Counted from the stretch's first letter, positions 36,035 through 45,601 are shown. The stretch is 64,000 nt of DNA from an uncultured Oscillospiraceae bacterium (GCA_905192745.1 CAJJLZ010000002.1:1-64000), one strand, 5' to 3'. Notes: generated by a model not told the origin, from the sequence alone. Program-made: numbers and translations.

Positions 36035-36667
36035 ATGGTACGAGGCGTAATTTTTGATTTGGACGGCGTGATTGTCTCCACCGACGCGTTGCATTGTCAG
36101 GCTTGGACGGAAACCTGCCGGCACTGGAAAATCCCTTTTACGCCAAAGGATAACGACCTTCTGCGCGGCGTCAGCCGGATGGAAAGCGTCGAAATCATTT
36201 GTCGAGTGGGAAATCGCATCTTATCGGAGGAGGAAAAAGAACGGTTCGCCGATGAAAAAAATCGGCGCTATGGGGAACTGCTGGAAAGCCTAACGCCGGC
36301 GGACATCCTGCCGGATGTCCTTAGGACGCTGGAGGAATTGCGTTTGCGTGGGATTCTGCTTGCCATTGGCTCCTCCAGCCGGAACACGCAAAACATACTG
36401 CGGCGTATTGAGCTGGACACAGCCTTTGACGCTGTGGCAGACGGTACGATGATTGTCCGCTCCAAGCCGGACCCGGAGGTTTTTTTGTTGGCGGCCTCGC
36501 TGCTGAAGCTCCTGCCGGAAGAATGCCTGGTGGTAGAGGATGCGGAAAGCGGCATCCAGGCGGCAAAGGCCGGCGGATGCCTGACAGCGGCAGTAGGCCC
36601 GGCCCGGGAATGCGGGTTGGCCGACGTGAAATTGAACCGCCTGACGGAGTTGTTTCAGATTGTATAA
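36035..36667 (+). CDS. pgmB: beta-phosphoglucomutase (HAD superfamily)
   Basis: A 210-aa HAD phosphatase-fold protein. The nucleophile Asp8 and acid/base Asp10 are in VIFDLDGVI. The cap region contains the LRGVSRMES segment typical of beta-phosphoglucomutases, and SKPDPEVFLLAA and VVEDAESGIQAAKAGG supply the remaining HAD motifs. It converts beta-glucose-1-phosphate, the product of GH65 phosphorylases, into glucose-6-phosphate. It is the last gene before the 480-bp gap. Its pairing with the GH65 gene at 18079 closes the intracellular route. Confidence 0.92.
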   Translation: MVRGVIFDLDGVIVSTDALHCQAWTETCRHWKIPFTPKDNDLLRGVSRMESVEIICRVGNRILSEEEKERFADEKNRRYGELLESLTPADILPDVLRTLEELRLRGILLAIGSSSRNTQNILRRIELDTAFDAVADGTMIVRSKPDPEVFLLAASLLKLLPEECLVVEDAESGIQAAKAGGCLTAAVGPARECGLADVKLNRLTELFQIV

Positions 36668-36780
36668 CAGAGACGGCGTTGACTCGTTGGGCAATACGCC
36701 GGATATTCATAAGCCTATCGCGCATTGATTTTTGTTTTTTTGATTAACCCCTGCTCGATCCATATCTGGTTTCAGTCGAG

Positions 36781-36799
36781 GAGGGAAAATTTTTCCCTC
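36781..36799. promoter_or_regulatory. AT-rich palindrome in the intergenic region
   Basis: GAGGGAAAA (36781-36789) and TTTTCCCTC (36791-36799) form a 19-bp palindrome with one central base, about 60 bp upstream of the -35 at 36858. It could be a regulator site or a short terminator-like hairpin after pgmB. T runs lie upstream of it rather than downstream, which argues against a terminator. Confidence 0.4.
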
Positions 36800-36857
36800 A
36801 AAAATGTGTCTGTATTGCACAACATATAAATATATACGCCAGACATAGCGAAATAAG

Positions 36858-36886
36858 TTGAAATATATAAAAAAATATGATATACT
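36858..36886 (+). promoter_or_regulatory. Sigma-A-type promoter for the secreted GH31 pair
   Basis: TTGAAA (36858-36863) and TATACT (36881-36886) are 17 bp apart in a very AT-rich setting. A leader of about 260 nt follows before the ATG at 37151. It contains the stem TTCTCC/GGAGAA (about 36936-36965) and other short repeats. The large secreted enzymes thus probably have their own promoter and leader. Confidence 0.75.
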
Positions 36887-37150
36887 TAATTTACATAAAA
36901 ATACAGGAAAGTAATTAATTAACATATAAGAGGCGGTTCTCCTTTGGCATTTCTTGCTGCGGAGAATCTCCAGTTCCGGGGTTCAGCTTTTTCATCTATC
37001 ACGACCGCTGCTTTTTTGTGAAATCAAGCTTGATTTATATATGTCATTGGTCACCACACATTGAGTATGGAAATGAGGTGATGGATGGTCGATTCTATAA
37101 GCGGTTCGTCAGCAGCAAATCGGAATTTGTTTAAAAGGAGGAGAGTTTAA

Positions 37151-40100
37151 ATGCAAAAGAGGTTTCAAAAGATCACAGCGGTACTGGTTGCGGCGGCTTT
37201 GCTTAGCATAACGGCGTTGAGTGCCATAGCGTTGGACGGAGTCTGGCATAATCCTACAGGGCACGACGACCTGTATGGAGGCAAGGAAATCGAAACCGAT
37301 TCATGCGAACGGTATCCTCGTGATCCGGGAGCGGGCGAAAACGTGTATATCAAGTCAAAGACCTGGCCGCTCGAAAATGGAGACGCAGTTTGGGTAACTT
37401 GGACGAAGAATGGTGTCACACAGCCGGTAATCAACGCGGAATGGAAGTATAACAGCGGAAATGATACCTATTGGGAAGTGTCGCTCGGGAGCTTTGCAAA
37501 AGGCGATGTGATCGAGTACTATGTACACGCGGATCAATATCAGCAAAATGCGAAGCAGGTTGGGCCGTTCAGCTTCATTGTTACGGATTGGGACGCGGTA
37601 AATAACGTAACCTCCGTTACCAACCATACAAACCGTGTGGAATTGGCGTGTACGTCCACAGCGGGCCTTACCACGCCGAAAATCAGTATCTCTTTCCCGG
37701 ACAGCGGGTATTTCCGCATGCAGTTTGAGCCGTTTACGGCTCCCACATGGGCGACCGGTTCCACCAATTACACGGTGGACCAATCGAACCCGAACTATGT
37801 GTGGATCTATGGGCCTTCGGTCAGTCTGAAAATCAATAAAGCTCCGTACCATATGGAGGTTTATGATGGGGACGGGAACCTTCTAACCAAGGAGTCCGAC
37901 CGAAGCGGATACCGCAGTCTGGCGTTTAAAACCAACGGTACCAATTATGTCAATCAGGTGGAGGAGAACCTTTTTGCCACATCGAGCGAGAGCTTCACCG
38001 GCTTTGGCATGCGGTATGACGCGATTAATCAGCGCGGCAAAAACGTGGATATCTATGCGGTGAACTGGTATCTGGAGCAGGAGAACAAGACCTATCTGCC
38101 GATTCCCTTCTACTTTTCGAATCAGGGCTACGGCACCTATCTGAATTCGACCTATTATACGCAGTATCGTTTGGCGACGGATTCCACCGATCGGGCGACC
38201 ATCCGCGCGAACGCGGGCGGTACAACCAATCAGGGGATGGACCTGTATTTCTTCACCGGTACGCCGAAGGAAATCAGCCAGCAGTATACCGATGTGATCG
38301 AGAAACCGGCCCTGCCGCCTGTGTGGGCATTCGGACCGTGGATTTCTGCCAACGAGTGGAACAAGCAGTCCGAGGTAGAGGCCCAGATTGCGAAAATCAA
38401 TCAATACAACATCCCCACCACGGGAATGGTTCTCGAGGCTTGGGCGGATGAAGAAACCTTCTACATGTTCGCGGATTCTCAGCACGCGCAAAAGGCGGGA
38501 GACTGGGTGCCTACCGCCAGCGACTTTACGCACGGCGGGCGCTATCCTGATCCTGAGGGAATGATCGATCTGATCCACAACAACGGCATTAAGGTTTTGC
38601 TCTGGCAGCTGCCGTTGGTGAAGAACGACCCCAACACCCGTCCGGCGCAGTTAAATACCGACATTCAGTATGGCTTATCGCATGATTACTTCCTTAAAAA
38701 TGCGGACGGTACTCCATATCTGAATGCCGGCGGTTGGTACACCAACGCCTACTCGATTGACTTTACCAATCCGAACGCTGTTCAATGGATGCTGAACAAA
38801 CGGAAGTATCTGCTTGATGAATTCGGCATCGATGGGTTTAAGTGCGACGGCGGCGAATTTATCTGGGGCCGTGGTATTACTTCTGCAGCCGGAATTACAG
38901 GCGACGAACTCCGTAACCTGTACCCGGATTTGTATGTGCAGGCCTATTACGAATTTGCGAAGCAGTATAACGAGGACGCGCTTACCTTCTTCCGTGCCGG
39001 CGGCGCGGGGGCGGGGCAGCATCCGGTTGCTTGGACGGGGGATCAGAATTCCACGTTCAGCGCTTACCGGGATGCAATGCGTGCGACCATGACGGCTTCG
39101 ATGTCCGGCGTTCCCTTTACCACATGGGATCTGGCGGGCTTCAGCGGAGAGATTCCCAGCACCGAATTGTATAAACGCAGCGTCGCTCAGGCGGCGTTCT
39201 CTCCCATCATGCAGCTGCACTCCGAGTGGGGCGGCGACCCGAATCCCAGCGTAGCACGCACCCCGTGGAATATGTACGAGCGCACCGGCGATATCGACTG
39301 CATCAATATCTACCGGAAGTTCGCCAACTATCGTATGAGCCTGATTCCCTACCTGTACAACAACGCGAAATACACCAGCGATACCGGGGTGCCGATGATG
39401 CGCTCCATGGCGTATGAGTTCCCGGGCGACGCGACGGCGGCGCAGATGGAATTCCAATATATGCTGGGTGATTCGCTTCTGGTCGCGCCGATCGAGAACG
39501 AGGGGCAGACCAGCAAGCTGATCTATCTGCCGGAAGGCGAATGGATCGATCTGTTCTGGGGCAGTCGGCGTCCGGGCAATCAGCTTATTACGTATTACGC
39601 GGGCCTGGATTCTCTGCCGGTGTTTGTGAAGGCCGGTTCCGTTATCCCGATGAACCTGAATGCAGATTACGAATTTGGCGGATCCGTCGGCAACAGCACC
39701 AGTTCCTACATCAACGAGACCTATCGGATTTATCCGAAGGATTTCACCCAGTATCAGTACTATGATTATGTCAACGAGCAGCAGGAGCAGATTCTGGTGG
39801 ATGAGAGGTATGATCAGAGCAAAGTGACCATCACCCTGCCGGCTTCCGGCTCCGTCACATCGCTGCAGGTGTTCACCAGCGAACCCACTAGTGTTCAGGA
39901 AGGGTATTCCACCATGCAGCGCTACACCGATTTTGCGCAGTTCAAGCAGGCGGCCAGCGGCTGGTATTATGATTCCCAGCAGCATCTGACCTATGTACGG
40001 GTACAGAGCAATCAGGCCGGTACCCGGAGTATTACGCTGAACGGCGTTCAGGAAGTGCCGTATGAAGCCGAGTTCGCCGAACTTACCCAGACTTCGGTGA

Positions 40101-40441
40101 ACACCAACCATACCGGCTACCAAGGCACCGGCTTTGTGGACAACTTCGCGTCGGTTGGAACCGAAGTTACCTTTGACGTTTACGCGCCGGAGGCCGGCAC
40201 CTATTCGCTGGGCATCCGTTATTCCGCCGGGACGGAAGCGGCTACCCGCAGCGTCTATGTCAACGATAGCAGGGTTGCAAAGGTATCCCTTCCCAAAACG
40301 ACAAATTGGGACACCTGGTCGACAGCGACAACAAATGTAACGCTGACAGCAGGAAAGAATACCATAATAATCTCCTACGACACAGACGATAGCGCAGGCA
40401 TCAATCTGGACAATATCTCGCTTCACAAGTCCGGCGGTTAG
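37151..40441 (+). CDS. Secreted GH31 with CBM35, 3-alpha-isomaltosyltransferase (CtsY)-like
   Basis: A 1096-aa secreted protein (signal peptide to about Ala27, SAIA/LDG). It has an N-terminal beta-sandwich beginning NPTGHDDLYGGKE and a GH31 barrel with nucleophile Asp566 in GFKCDGGEF and acid/base Asp631 in AWTGDQNST. A C-terminal CBM35 covers about 971-1094 (YEAEF...DNISL). Order, length and CBM35 match the isomaltosyltransferase CtsY (about 1090 aa, from memory) of the cyclic-tetrasaccharide system. There an isomaltosyl group is moved to the 3-position and the product is cyclised. It is immediately upstream of the CtsZ-like gene. AAAGGAGGAG precedes the ATG. Transferase rather than hydrolase activity is inferred. 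Confidence 0.82.
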   Translation: MQKRFQKITAVLVAAALLSITALSAIALDGVWHNPTGHDDLYGGKEIETDSCERYPRDPGAGENVYIKSKTWPLENGDAVWVTWTKNGVTQPVINAEWKYNSGNDTYWEVSLGSFAKGDVIEYYVHADQYQQNAKQVGPFSFIVTDWDAVNNVTSVTNHTNRVELACTSTAGLTTPKISISFPDSGYFRMQFEPFTAPTWATGSTNYTVDQSNPNYVWIYGPSVSLKINKAPYHMEVYDGDGNLLTKESDRSGYRSLAFKTNGTNYVNQVEENLFATSSESFTGFGMRYDAINQRGKNVDIYAVNWYLEQENKTYLPIPFYFSNQGYGTYLNSTYYTQYRLATDSTDRATIRANAGGTTNQGMDLYFFTGTPKEISQQYTDVIEKPALPPVWAFGPWISANEWNKQSEVEAQIAKINQYNIPTTGMVLEAWADEETFYMFADSQHAQKAGDWVPTASDFTHGGRYPDPEGMIDLIHNNGIKVLLWQLPLVKNDPNTRPAQLNTDIQYGLSHDYFLKNADGTPYLNAGGWYTNAYSIDFTNPNAVQWMLNKRKYLLDEFGIDGFKCDGGEFIWGRGITSAAGITGDELRNLYPDLYVQAYYEFAKQYNEDALTFFRAGGAGAGQHPVAWTGDQNSTFSAYRDAMRATMTASMSGVPFTTWDLAGFSGEIPSTELYKRSVAQAAFSPIMQLHSEWGGDPNPSVARTPWNMYERTGDIDCINIYRKFANYRMSLIPYLYNNAKYTSDTGVPMMRSMAYEFPGDATAAQMEFQYMLGDSLLVAPIENEGQTSKLIYLPEGEWIDLFWGSRRPGNQLITYYAGLDSLPVFVKAGSVIPMNLNADYEFGGSVGNSTSSYINETYRIYPKDFTQYQYYDYVNEQQEQILVDERYDQSKVTITLPASGSVTSLQVFTSEPTSVQEGYSTMQRYTDFAQFKQAASGWYYDSQQHLTYVRVQSNQAGTRSITLNGVQEVPYEAEFAELTQTSVNTNHTGYQGTGFVDNFASVGTEVTFDVYAPEAGTYSLGIRYSAGTEAATRSVYVNDSRVAKVSLPKTTNWDTWSTATTNVTLTAGKNTIIISYDTDDSAGINLDNISLHKSGG

Positions 40442-40546
40442 TCAAGATCATCTGCCCGCGGTACATCGCTTTTCGGAGAGAAACGAGGAGTTAGCTAGGA
40501 CCTTTGCGGAAGGTTCTACTTGATTTCCGAACGAACAAACGATGGC

Positions 40547-40589
40547 GGCTGCGGGGAAATGCGGAAGGATTCCTTGTTTCCCCGCAGCC
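40547..40589 (+). other. Strong hairpin between the two secreted GH31 genes
   Basis: GGCTGCGGGGAAA (40547-40559) pairs perfectly with TTTCCCCGCAGCC (40577-40589). No T run follows, so it is not a standard terminator. It may protect or set the processing point of the polycistronic message between the two enzyme genes. Confidence 0.7.
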
Positions 40590-40624
40590 AAAACCGTGTG
40601 GGATTCATGTAAAGGAGTGGAAAA

Positions 40625-43600
40625 ATGTTTGTTAAACGAAAATACCGGCTTCCGGTGAAGTTGGTTTCTCTGTTAGCAACCTTGGCAATGACCGCATCGC
40701 TGATGACGGCTATTCAGCCTGCTGCGTCGGCATATGTGGAAACCATCGGAAACGTTATTTCCGCGTCGGTGAATGGCGACCTTGTCACACTGACGGTGGA
40801 TAACGGCGCCGAAACCAATGACGATATTCTGGAAATTCGGGTTTGCGAGAACGACATTCTCAAAGTAAACTATCGTCCGAATGGGATCCAGTCCAGCCCG
40901 TCTACCCCGATGATCGATCCCGATCGAACCTGGGGCACCGTCGGTGCGACGGTCAACGTTGCCACCAACCCGATCACTATCGCGACGGATTCCATGCGCA
41001 TTGAGATCAAGAGGAATCCCTGCCGCATGACGGTAAAGAAGGCGGATGGGACCACCCTGTTCTGGGAGCCGGACGACAGCGGCGTTTTCCATGACGGTGT
41101 ACGCTTCCAACGGACTGCCGGCCAGAATATGTACGGCGTTTCGAGCTACGCCTGCTTTGATGGGAATGGCGAAATCCTTCGCAATACCGCAACCCGTGAA
41201 GTAATGGCCGGTCAGCAGGGCAACAGCGGCGGGCCGTTCGTGTGGTCCACCGCGGGCTACGGCCTGTTGGTCGATTCGGACGGCGGTTATTCCGTCGTGG
41301 ACGAAACCACCAATAAGCTGGAGTTCTACTACGGCGAAAACACCACACAGGGCCGCCGTTATTACAAGGAAAACGTAGAGTATTACATTCTGATGGGCGA
41401 ACCGGAAGACATCATGGAGAATTTCGCGCATGTCACCGGCTCTTCTCCAATGCTTCCGGAATGGTCTCTCGGCTTCTCCAACTATGAATGGGGCATCGAT
41501 CAGAACGAACTATACGCAATGATCGACACCTACCGCGCCAAAAACATTCCGATAGACAGCTACGGCATCGACTACGATTGGAAGCGGTACGGCGACGACA
41601 ATTACGGTGAATTTACCTGGAATACGGACAATTATCCGGATGCGGCGAACACGACGCTGAAGCAGAAGATGGATGCCAAGGGTATCAACCTGATCGGCAT
41701 CACCAAGCCGCGTGTGGTCACGAAACTGCAGGATGGAACCGTTACCCAGCAGGGTCAGGACGCGGCAAACGGCGGTTATTTTTATCCCGGCCACGCGGAG
41801 TATACCGACTACTTCTATCCGGTGACTGTCCGCAGCATTGACTTCTATAGCCAAAATGCCCGGAACTGGTGGTGGGCGCATTCCATCGATGCCTTTAATA
41901 AGGGTATCGTCGGCTGGTGGAACGATGAAACCGATACGGTTGCCTCCGGCAGCGCCAGCTATTGGTTTGGAAATTTCGAAACCCTGCACCTTTCGCAGGC
42001 GTTGTATGAGGGCCAGCGCGCGTATACCAACGATCAGATGCGCGTATGGCAGACCGGCCGAAATTTCTATCCCGGCACCCAGCGTTATGGCACGACCAAC
42101 TGGTCGGGCGACGTCGGCACCCAGTTTGTGATTGATGAGCACATCTGGTGGACCAACGGCTTGAACGACCAGAAGGCCACCATGCTGTCCACCATCAATA
42201 ATGGACAGATGAAGTGGGGCTCCGACGGCGGCGGGTTCAATCAGAATACCGGCACCACTGAAAACCCGAGTCCGGAACTGTATACCCGTTGGCTGCAGTT
42301 TGCCGCTTTCTCGCCGGTGTTCCGCGTGCATGGGAACTTCCAGCATCAGCGGCAGCCCTGGTATTATGGCTTTACCGCCGAAGAAGCGAGCAAAGCCGTC
42401 ATCCAGCTCCGCTATTCCCTCATGCCTTACATTTATTCTTATGAGTATAAGGCGCTTGAAAAAGGCGTCGGTCTTGTAAAGCCGCTCATGTTCGATTATC
42501 CGAATGATTCGAACGTGGCCAATTACGTTGACGCCTGGATGTTCGGCGACTGGCTGCTGGCCGCGCCGGTGACCGAACGGTACGAGACGACGAAATGGAT
42601 CTATCTGCCGGAAGGCCAGTGGATTGATTACTTCACCGGCTTGGTATATGAAGGCGGACAGTATATCGCTTACGCCGTCAACGGCGAAAGCTGGAGCGAT
42701 GTTCCGTTGTTCATTAAGGAAGGCGCGATCATTCCCACGCAGAAAGTGCTCGACTATGTGGACGAGGAAAACATCAGCGAAATCTCGGTCGATATCTTCC
42801 CGAGCACTAACACCAGCTCCTTCAATTTCTATGACGACGACGGCATCACCTATAACTACGAAAACGGTGCGTATTATAAGCAGGTCATCTCCGCTAAGGA
42901 TAACGGCTCTGCCGGCGTGAATGTTTCCGTCAGCAATAAGAGCGGGACCTATGCTTCCCCTGTACAGAACTACATCATGAAGATTCATGGCAAGGCCGGC
43001 TCCCAAACGACGGTGAACGGAACCTCCCTGACCAAATATGACAACCTGTATGCTCTGAAAGCTGCCACCGGCGAAGGCTATGCGACCGGTAAGGACATCT
43101 ACGGCGACGTAACCTATGTCAAAGTGGCCGCAGGCAACGCGAAAAATATCGTTGTCAACGGTTCGGCAACGCAGGCAGTGAACGGCGTCACCTACGAAGC
43201 GGAAGACGCTTCCCTGTGGGGAGATACGGTTGACGGGCAGGCCAGTACGAACAACAACCATACTGGATACACCGGCTGGGGGTTTGCCGACAACTTTGAG
43301 AGCGACGGCGCCGCGGTCACCTTCCGGGTGAACGCGAAAACGGCCGGCGAATATCCGGTAGACATCCGATATTCCAACGGCGCCACCTCCGCTAAAACAC
43401 TGAGTGTTTATGTCAACGGTACATTTGTTCGTCAGGCGTCTTTTGCTCCGACGGCGAACTGGGATACTTGGAACACGCTGACCGAAACGCTGCCTCTGGC
43501 GGCCGGCAGCAACAGCGTTACCCTGATGTACGACACGACGGCTGGCGCTACCGGTTATGTGAATCTGGACAATATCTTTGTCCCATTCTTCCCGGATATG

Positions 43601-44470
43601 GCCCGTTACGAAGCGGAATCTGCGGCGCTGCATAATGGCCCTGCGCGTTCGACCAATCATTGGTTCTATACCGCTTCCGGTTTTGTGGCTGGTCTGGAGA
43701 CCGTCGGCAGCGAAGTGGAATTCCGGAACGTTACGGTTCCCTCCGCCGGCAGCTATGAAGTGAATCTTCGTTATGCCAACGGCAACAATGTGGGAAAAAC
43801 CATGAACGTTTATGTCAACGGAGTCTTCCAGACGACAGCGAGTCTCCCCAGCCAAGGCTATGATTGGAACGTTTGGAGCACTTGGACACAGAACCTGTCG
43901 CTGAATGCGGGACAGAACACCGTCTCCTTCCGTTTTGACACCGGAAACAGTGGTTATGTTAATTTGGATAATCTGGAGGTAAAGGTCGGTTCTGGCGGCG
44001 ATCGCATAGAACAGAATCTGCTGGATAACGGCGGATTTGAACGGCCTTCCTGGGATTCTTCCAAATGGACGGAATGGCATCCGGACGGTCAGGAAGTTGC
44101 TTATGGTGTGGACAGCGGAATCGGCACGAATCCGCCGGAGGCGGCTCGTGAAGGTGAGCAGCGTGCGTATTTCTATCTGGGAAGCGCTTACAGCCAGAGC
44201 ATCCATCAGGTGAATACCGTGGCAACGGGCACCTACCGTGTGGAATTCTGGGCAAAGAACTTCAACACCGAACCCACGGTTGCCCGGGCGGAGATTGCCA
44301 TCCCCGGCCAGCAGACCCTGTTCGTTAATCTGAACAGGACCAGCGAGTGGCAGCACTATACCATCGACAACCTGTCGATGAGCGGGAATGTGGATATCGG
44401 GTTCTATGTCCAGTCACCTGGCGGCACCACTGTACAGATTGACGGTGTGCGCCTGATCCGGATCTCATAA
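40625..44470 (+). CDS. Secreted GH31 with two CBM35 modules, 6-alpha-glucosyltransferase (CtsZ)-like
   Basis: A 1281-aa secreted protein with a signal peptide ending near Ala36 (AASA/YVE). The GH31 barrel has its nucleophile Asp434 in GWWNDETDT and acid/base Asp496 in TNWSGDVGTQF. This is a different GH31 subgroup from the three KTDGGE/KCDGGE enzymes of the locus. C-terminal modules are CBM35 at about 857-980, CBM35 at about 995-1120, and a further carbohydrate-binding-type sandwich from about 1130 (LLDNGGFERPSW). Length and architecture match 6-alpha-glucosyltransferase CtsZ (about 1280 aa, from memory), which adds an alpha-1,6 glucose to maltooligosaccharide ends. Together with the preceding gene it would make cycloalternan from starch. 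Confidence 0.83.
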   Translation: MFVKRKYRLPVKLVSLLATLAMTASLMTAIQPAASAYVETIGNVISASVNGDLVTLTVDNGAETNDDILEIRVCENDILKVNYRPNGIQSSPSTPMIDPDRTWGTVGATVNVATNPITIATDSMRIEIKRNPCRMTVKKADGTTLFWEPDDSGVFHDGVRFQRTAGQNMYGVSSYACFDGNGEILRNTATREVMAGQQGNSGGPFVWSTAGYGLLVDSDGGYSVVDETTNKLEFYYGENTTQGRRYYKENVEYYILMGEPEDIMENFAHVTGSSPMLPEWSLGFSNYEWGIDQNELYAMIDTYRAKNIPIDSYGIDYDWKRYGDDNYGEFTWNTDNYPDAANTTLKQKMDAKGINLIGITKPRVVTKLQDGTVTQQGQDAANGGYFYPGHAEYTDYFYPVTVRSIDFYSQNARNWWWAHSIDAFNKGIVGWWNDETDTVASGSASYWFGNFETLHLSQALYEGQRAYTNDQMRVWQTGRNFYPGTQRYGTTNWSGDVGTQFVIDEHIWWTNGLNDQKATMLSTINNGQMKWGSDGGGFNQNTGTTENPSPELYTRWLQFAAFSPVFRVHGNFQHQRQPWYYGFTAEEASKAVIQLRYSLMPYIYSYEYKALEKGVGLVKPLMFDYPNDSNVANYVDAWMFGDWLLAAPVTERYETTKWIYLPEGQWIDYFTGLVYEGGQYIAYAVNGESWSDVPLFIKEGAIIPTQKVLDYVDEENISEISVDIFPSTNTSSFNFYDDDGITYNYENGAYYKQVISAKDNGSAGVNVSVSNKSGTYASPVQNYIMKIHGKAGSQTTVNGTSLTKYDNLYALKAATGEGYATGKDIYGDVTYVKVAAGNAKNIVVNGSATQAVNGVTYEAEDASLWGDTVDGQASTNNNHTGYTGWGFADNFESDGAAVTFRVNAKTAGEYPVDIRYSNGATSAKTLSVYVNGTFVRQASFAPTANWDTWNTLTETLPLAAGSNSVTLMYDTTAGATGYVNLDNIFVPFFPDMARYEAESAALHNGPARSTNHWFYTASGFVAGLETVGSEVEFRNVTVPSAGSYEVNLRYANGNNVGKTMNVYVNGVFQTTASLPSQGYDWNVWSTWTQNLSLNAGQNTVSFRFDTGNSGYVNLDNLEVKVGSGGDRIEQNLLDNGGFERPSWDSSKWTEWHPDGQEVAYGVDSGIGTNPPEAAREGEQRAYFYLGSAYSQSIHQVNTVATGTYRVEFWAKNFNTEPTVARAEIAIPGQQTLFVNLNRTSEWQHYTIDNLSMSGNVDIGFYVQSPGGTTVQIDGVRLIRIS

Positions 44471-44489
44471 GCAGAGCAATAATTCTCCT

Positions 44490-44536
44490 AAAGGAAGGGG
44501 CTCCGCAATTGGCGGGGCCTCCTTCCTTTATTTTTA
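44490..44536 (+). terminator. Intrinsic terminator closing the sugar locus
   Basis: AAAGGAAGG-GG.TCCGC pairs with GCGG.GCC-TCCTTCCTTT and is followed by ATTTTTAT. It ends the transcript of the secreted enzymes. Confidence 0.8.
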
Positions 44537-44927
44537 TAATGAAGCCACACTTCCGACACATAGGATTGAATTAGCAATGCTGGAAGGGGTGGTTACCAAA
44601 AGGACACCAAAAACATCGTAAAGACATGGACTATGTTTGTGACTCCAGAATCAGTTTATATCGCAAACAAGGTTGTTGTATATATCAATAATTGGTAAAT
44701 GGTATCTTCAGAACTACATGTACACAGAATAGATGAAATTTTAATATGGAAAGTGGGTAGGTTTTCTATGCTTGAATTCCCTGCCGTTTTTATTTCAAAA
44801 ATGGAAAAAGCCACCGGTATAGCGGGAACCGCGGAGGAACTTTAGTCGAAAAGAAAAAGGAAACTCCCTGCTAAAATCAAGATGTAGGTGTGGCCAACCA
44901 CATCAAAAAATTACAGGGAGGACTTTA
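44537..44927. other. 390-bp AT-rich stretch without a gene
   Basis: No reading frame with a plausible start and composition is seen. The base composition is clearly more AT-rich than the sugar locus. It appears to be decayed element DNA. Confidence 0.4.
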
Positions 44928-45239
44928 TTACGAAAGATAAACGCATAAAGAGTTAAGAGCATATAACACGGAGATGACAATATCTCTCGGTATCTGTGCG
45001 GTACTTCTCGCCTTTGTATGCGGAATCCATGGTCTGGATCTGGTGCGAAATACCATTTCATTTCGATAAATATTATCTATTCCAATACCGCGATTCACTG
45101 CCATTCGGCGCAAATCCTCAGAAACGCGCTTCACAATTTGCATCTTTGGCTGATTTGCCCGTTGTACATCAAGGCACCCATCGAGAAGAATGACGGCTTC
45201 GTAGATATCCCATTTTGGCAGCTTTTTGCCCGGTGCCAT
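44928..45239 (-). pseudogene. Frameshifted fragment of a mobile-element-associated protein
   Basis: The frame begins MAPGKKLPKWDIYEAVILLDG and continues through QIVKRVSEDLRRMAVNRGIGIDNIYRNE, the N-terminal region I recall from large proteins on clostridial accessory elements. After this the original reading continues in another frame as GISHQIQTMDSAYKGEK, showing a frameshift near 45055. No downstream remainder is present, so this is a broken and truncated relic. Confidence 0.65.
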
Positions 45240-45382
45240 AGCTGCCCTCCTTCCTCATGCTTATCATTATAAATTACTTCATTGTAAGATAATACCTTGG
45301 ACGAAGGTTACCTTTAATTTTTCTCTCTGTAACTCTCTATATCTCGATTTTCCTATGTTTAGTATCTTTCCTAGTGTGAGAG

Positions 45383-45432
45383 ATGAAAAAAGGAAGCGGC
45401 CCTGCAGATTTATTTGCAGGGCCGCTTCCTTT
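45383..45432 (-). terminator. Perfect 18-bp stem terminator (minus strand)
   Basis: AAAGGAAGCGGCCCTGCA (45389-45406) pairs perfectly with its complement at 45415-45432. On the minus strand the stem is followed by a T run, so it terminates the small gene at 45452-45601. Confidence 0.85.
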
Positions 45433-45451
45433 AGACAGTGACCGATAGAAA

Positions 45452-45601
45452 TTATTTCGGAAAGTCCGGGTCATTTGCCATATCCTGTTCAGTGATAGCG
45501 GTCATGGCACTCAGGTATTCTTCCTCCGACCGGTAAGTACCCAGTTTCTCGATTTCTTCCATCAACTCCGAAAGATTGAGCATCACGATTGTTTCTTTCA
45601 T
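45452..45601 (-). CDS. Small hypothetical acidic protein (49 aa)
   Basis: Starting at the ATG at 45601 (weak AAAGGGA site about 10 nt upstream) this gives a 49-aa acidic peptide with a helical N-terminal half (LNLSELMEEIEKLGTYRSEEEYL). An in-frame longer form to 45664 is possible but looks non-coding. A perfect terminator follows, which supports a real transcript. Function unknown; it belongs to the element's right-end cluster. Confidence 0.55.
   Translation of the reverse strand: MKETIVMLNLSELMEEIEKLGTYRSEEEYLSAMTAITEQDMANDPDFPK

Noticed and set aside
41510..44356. A 948-codon minus-strand frame opposite the CtsZ-like gene
   Set aside because: It is a GC-rich antisense shadow; the plus-strand gene has signal peptide, catalytic residues and CBM35 modules.
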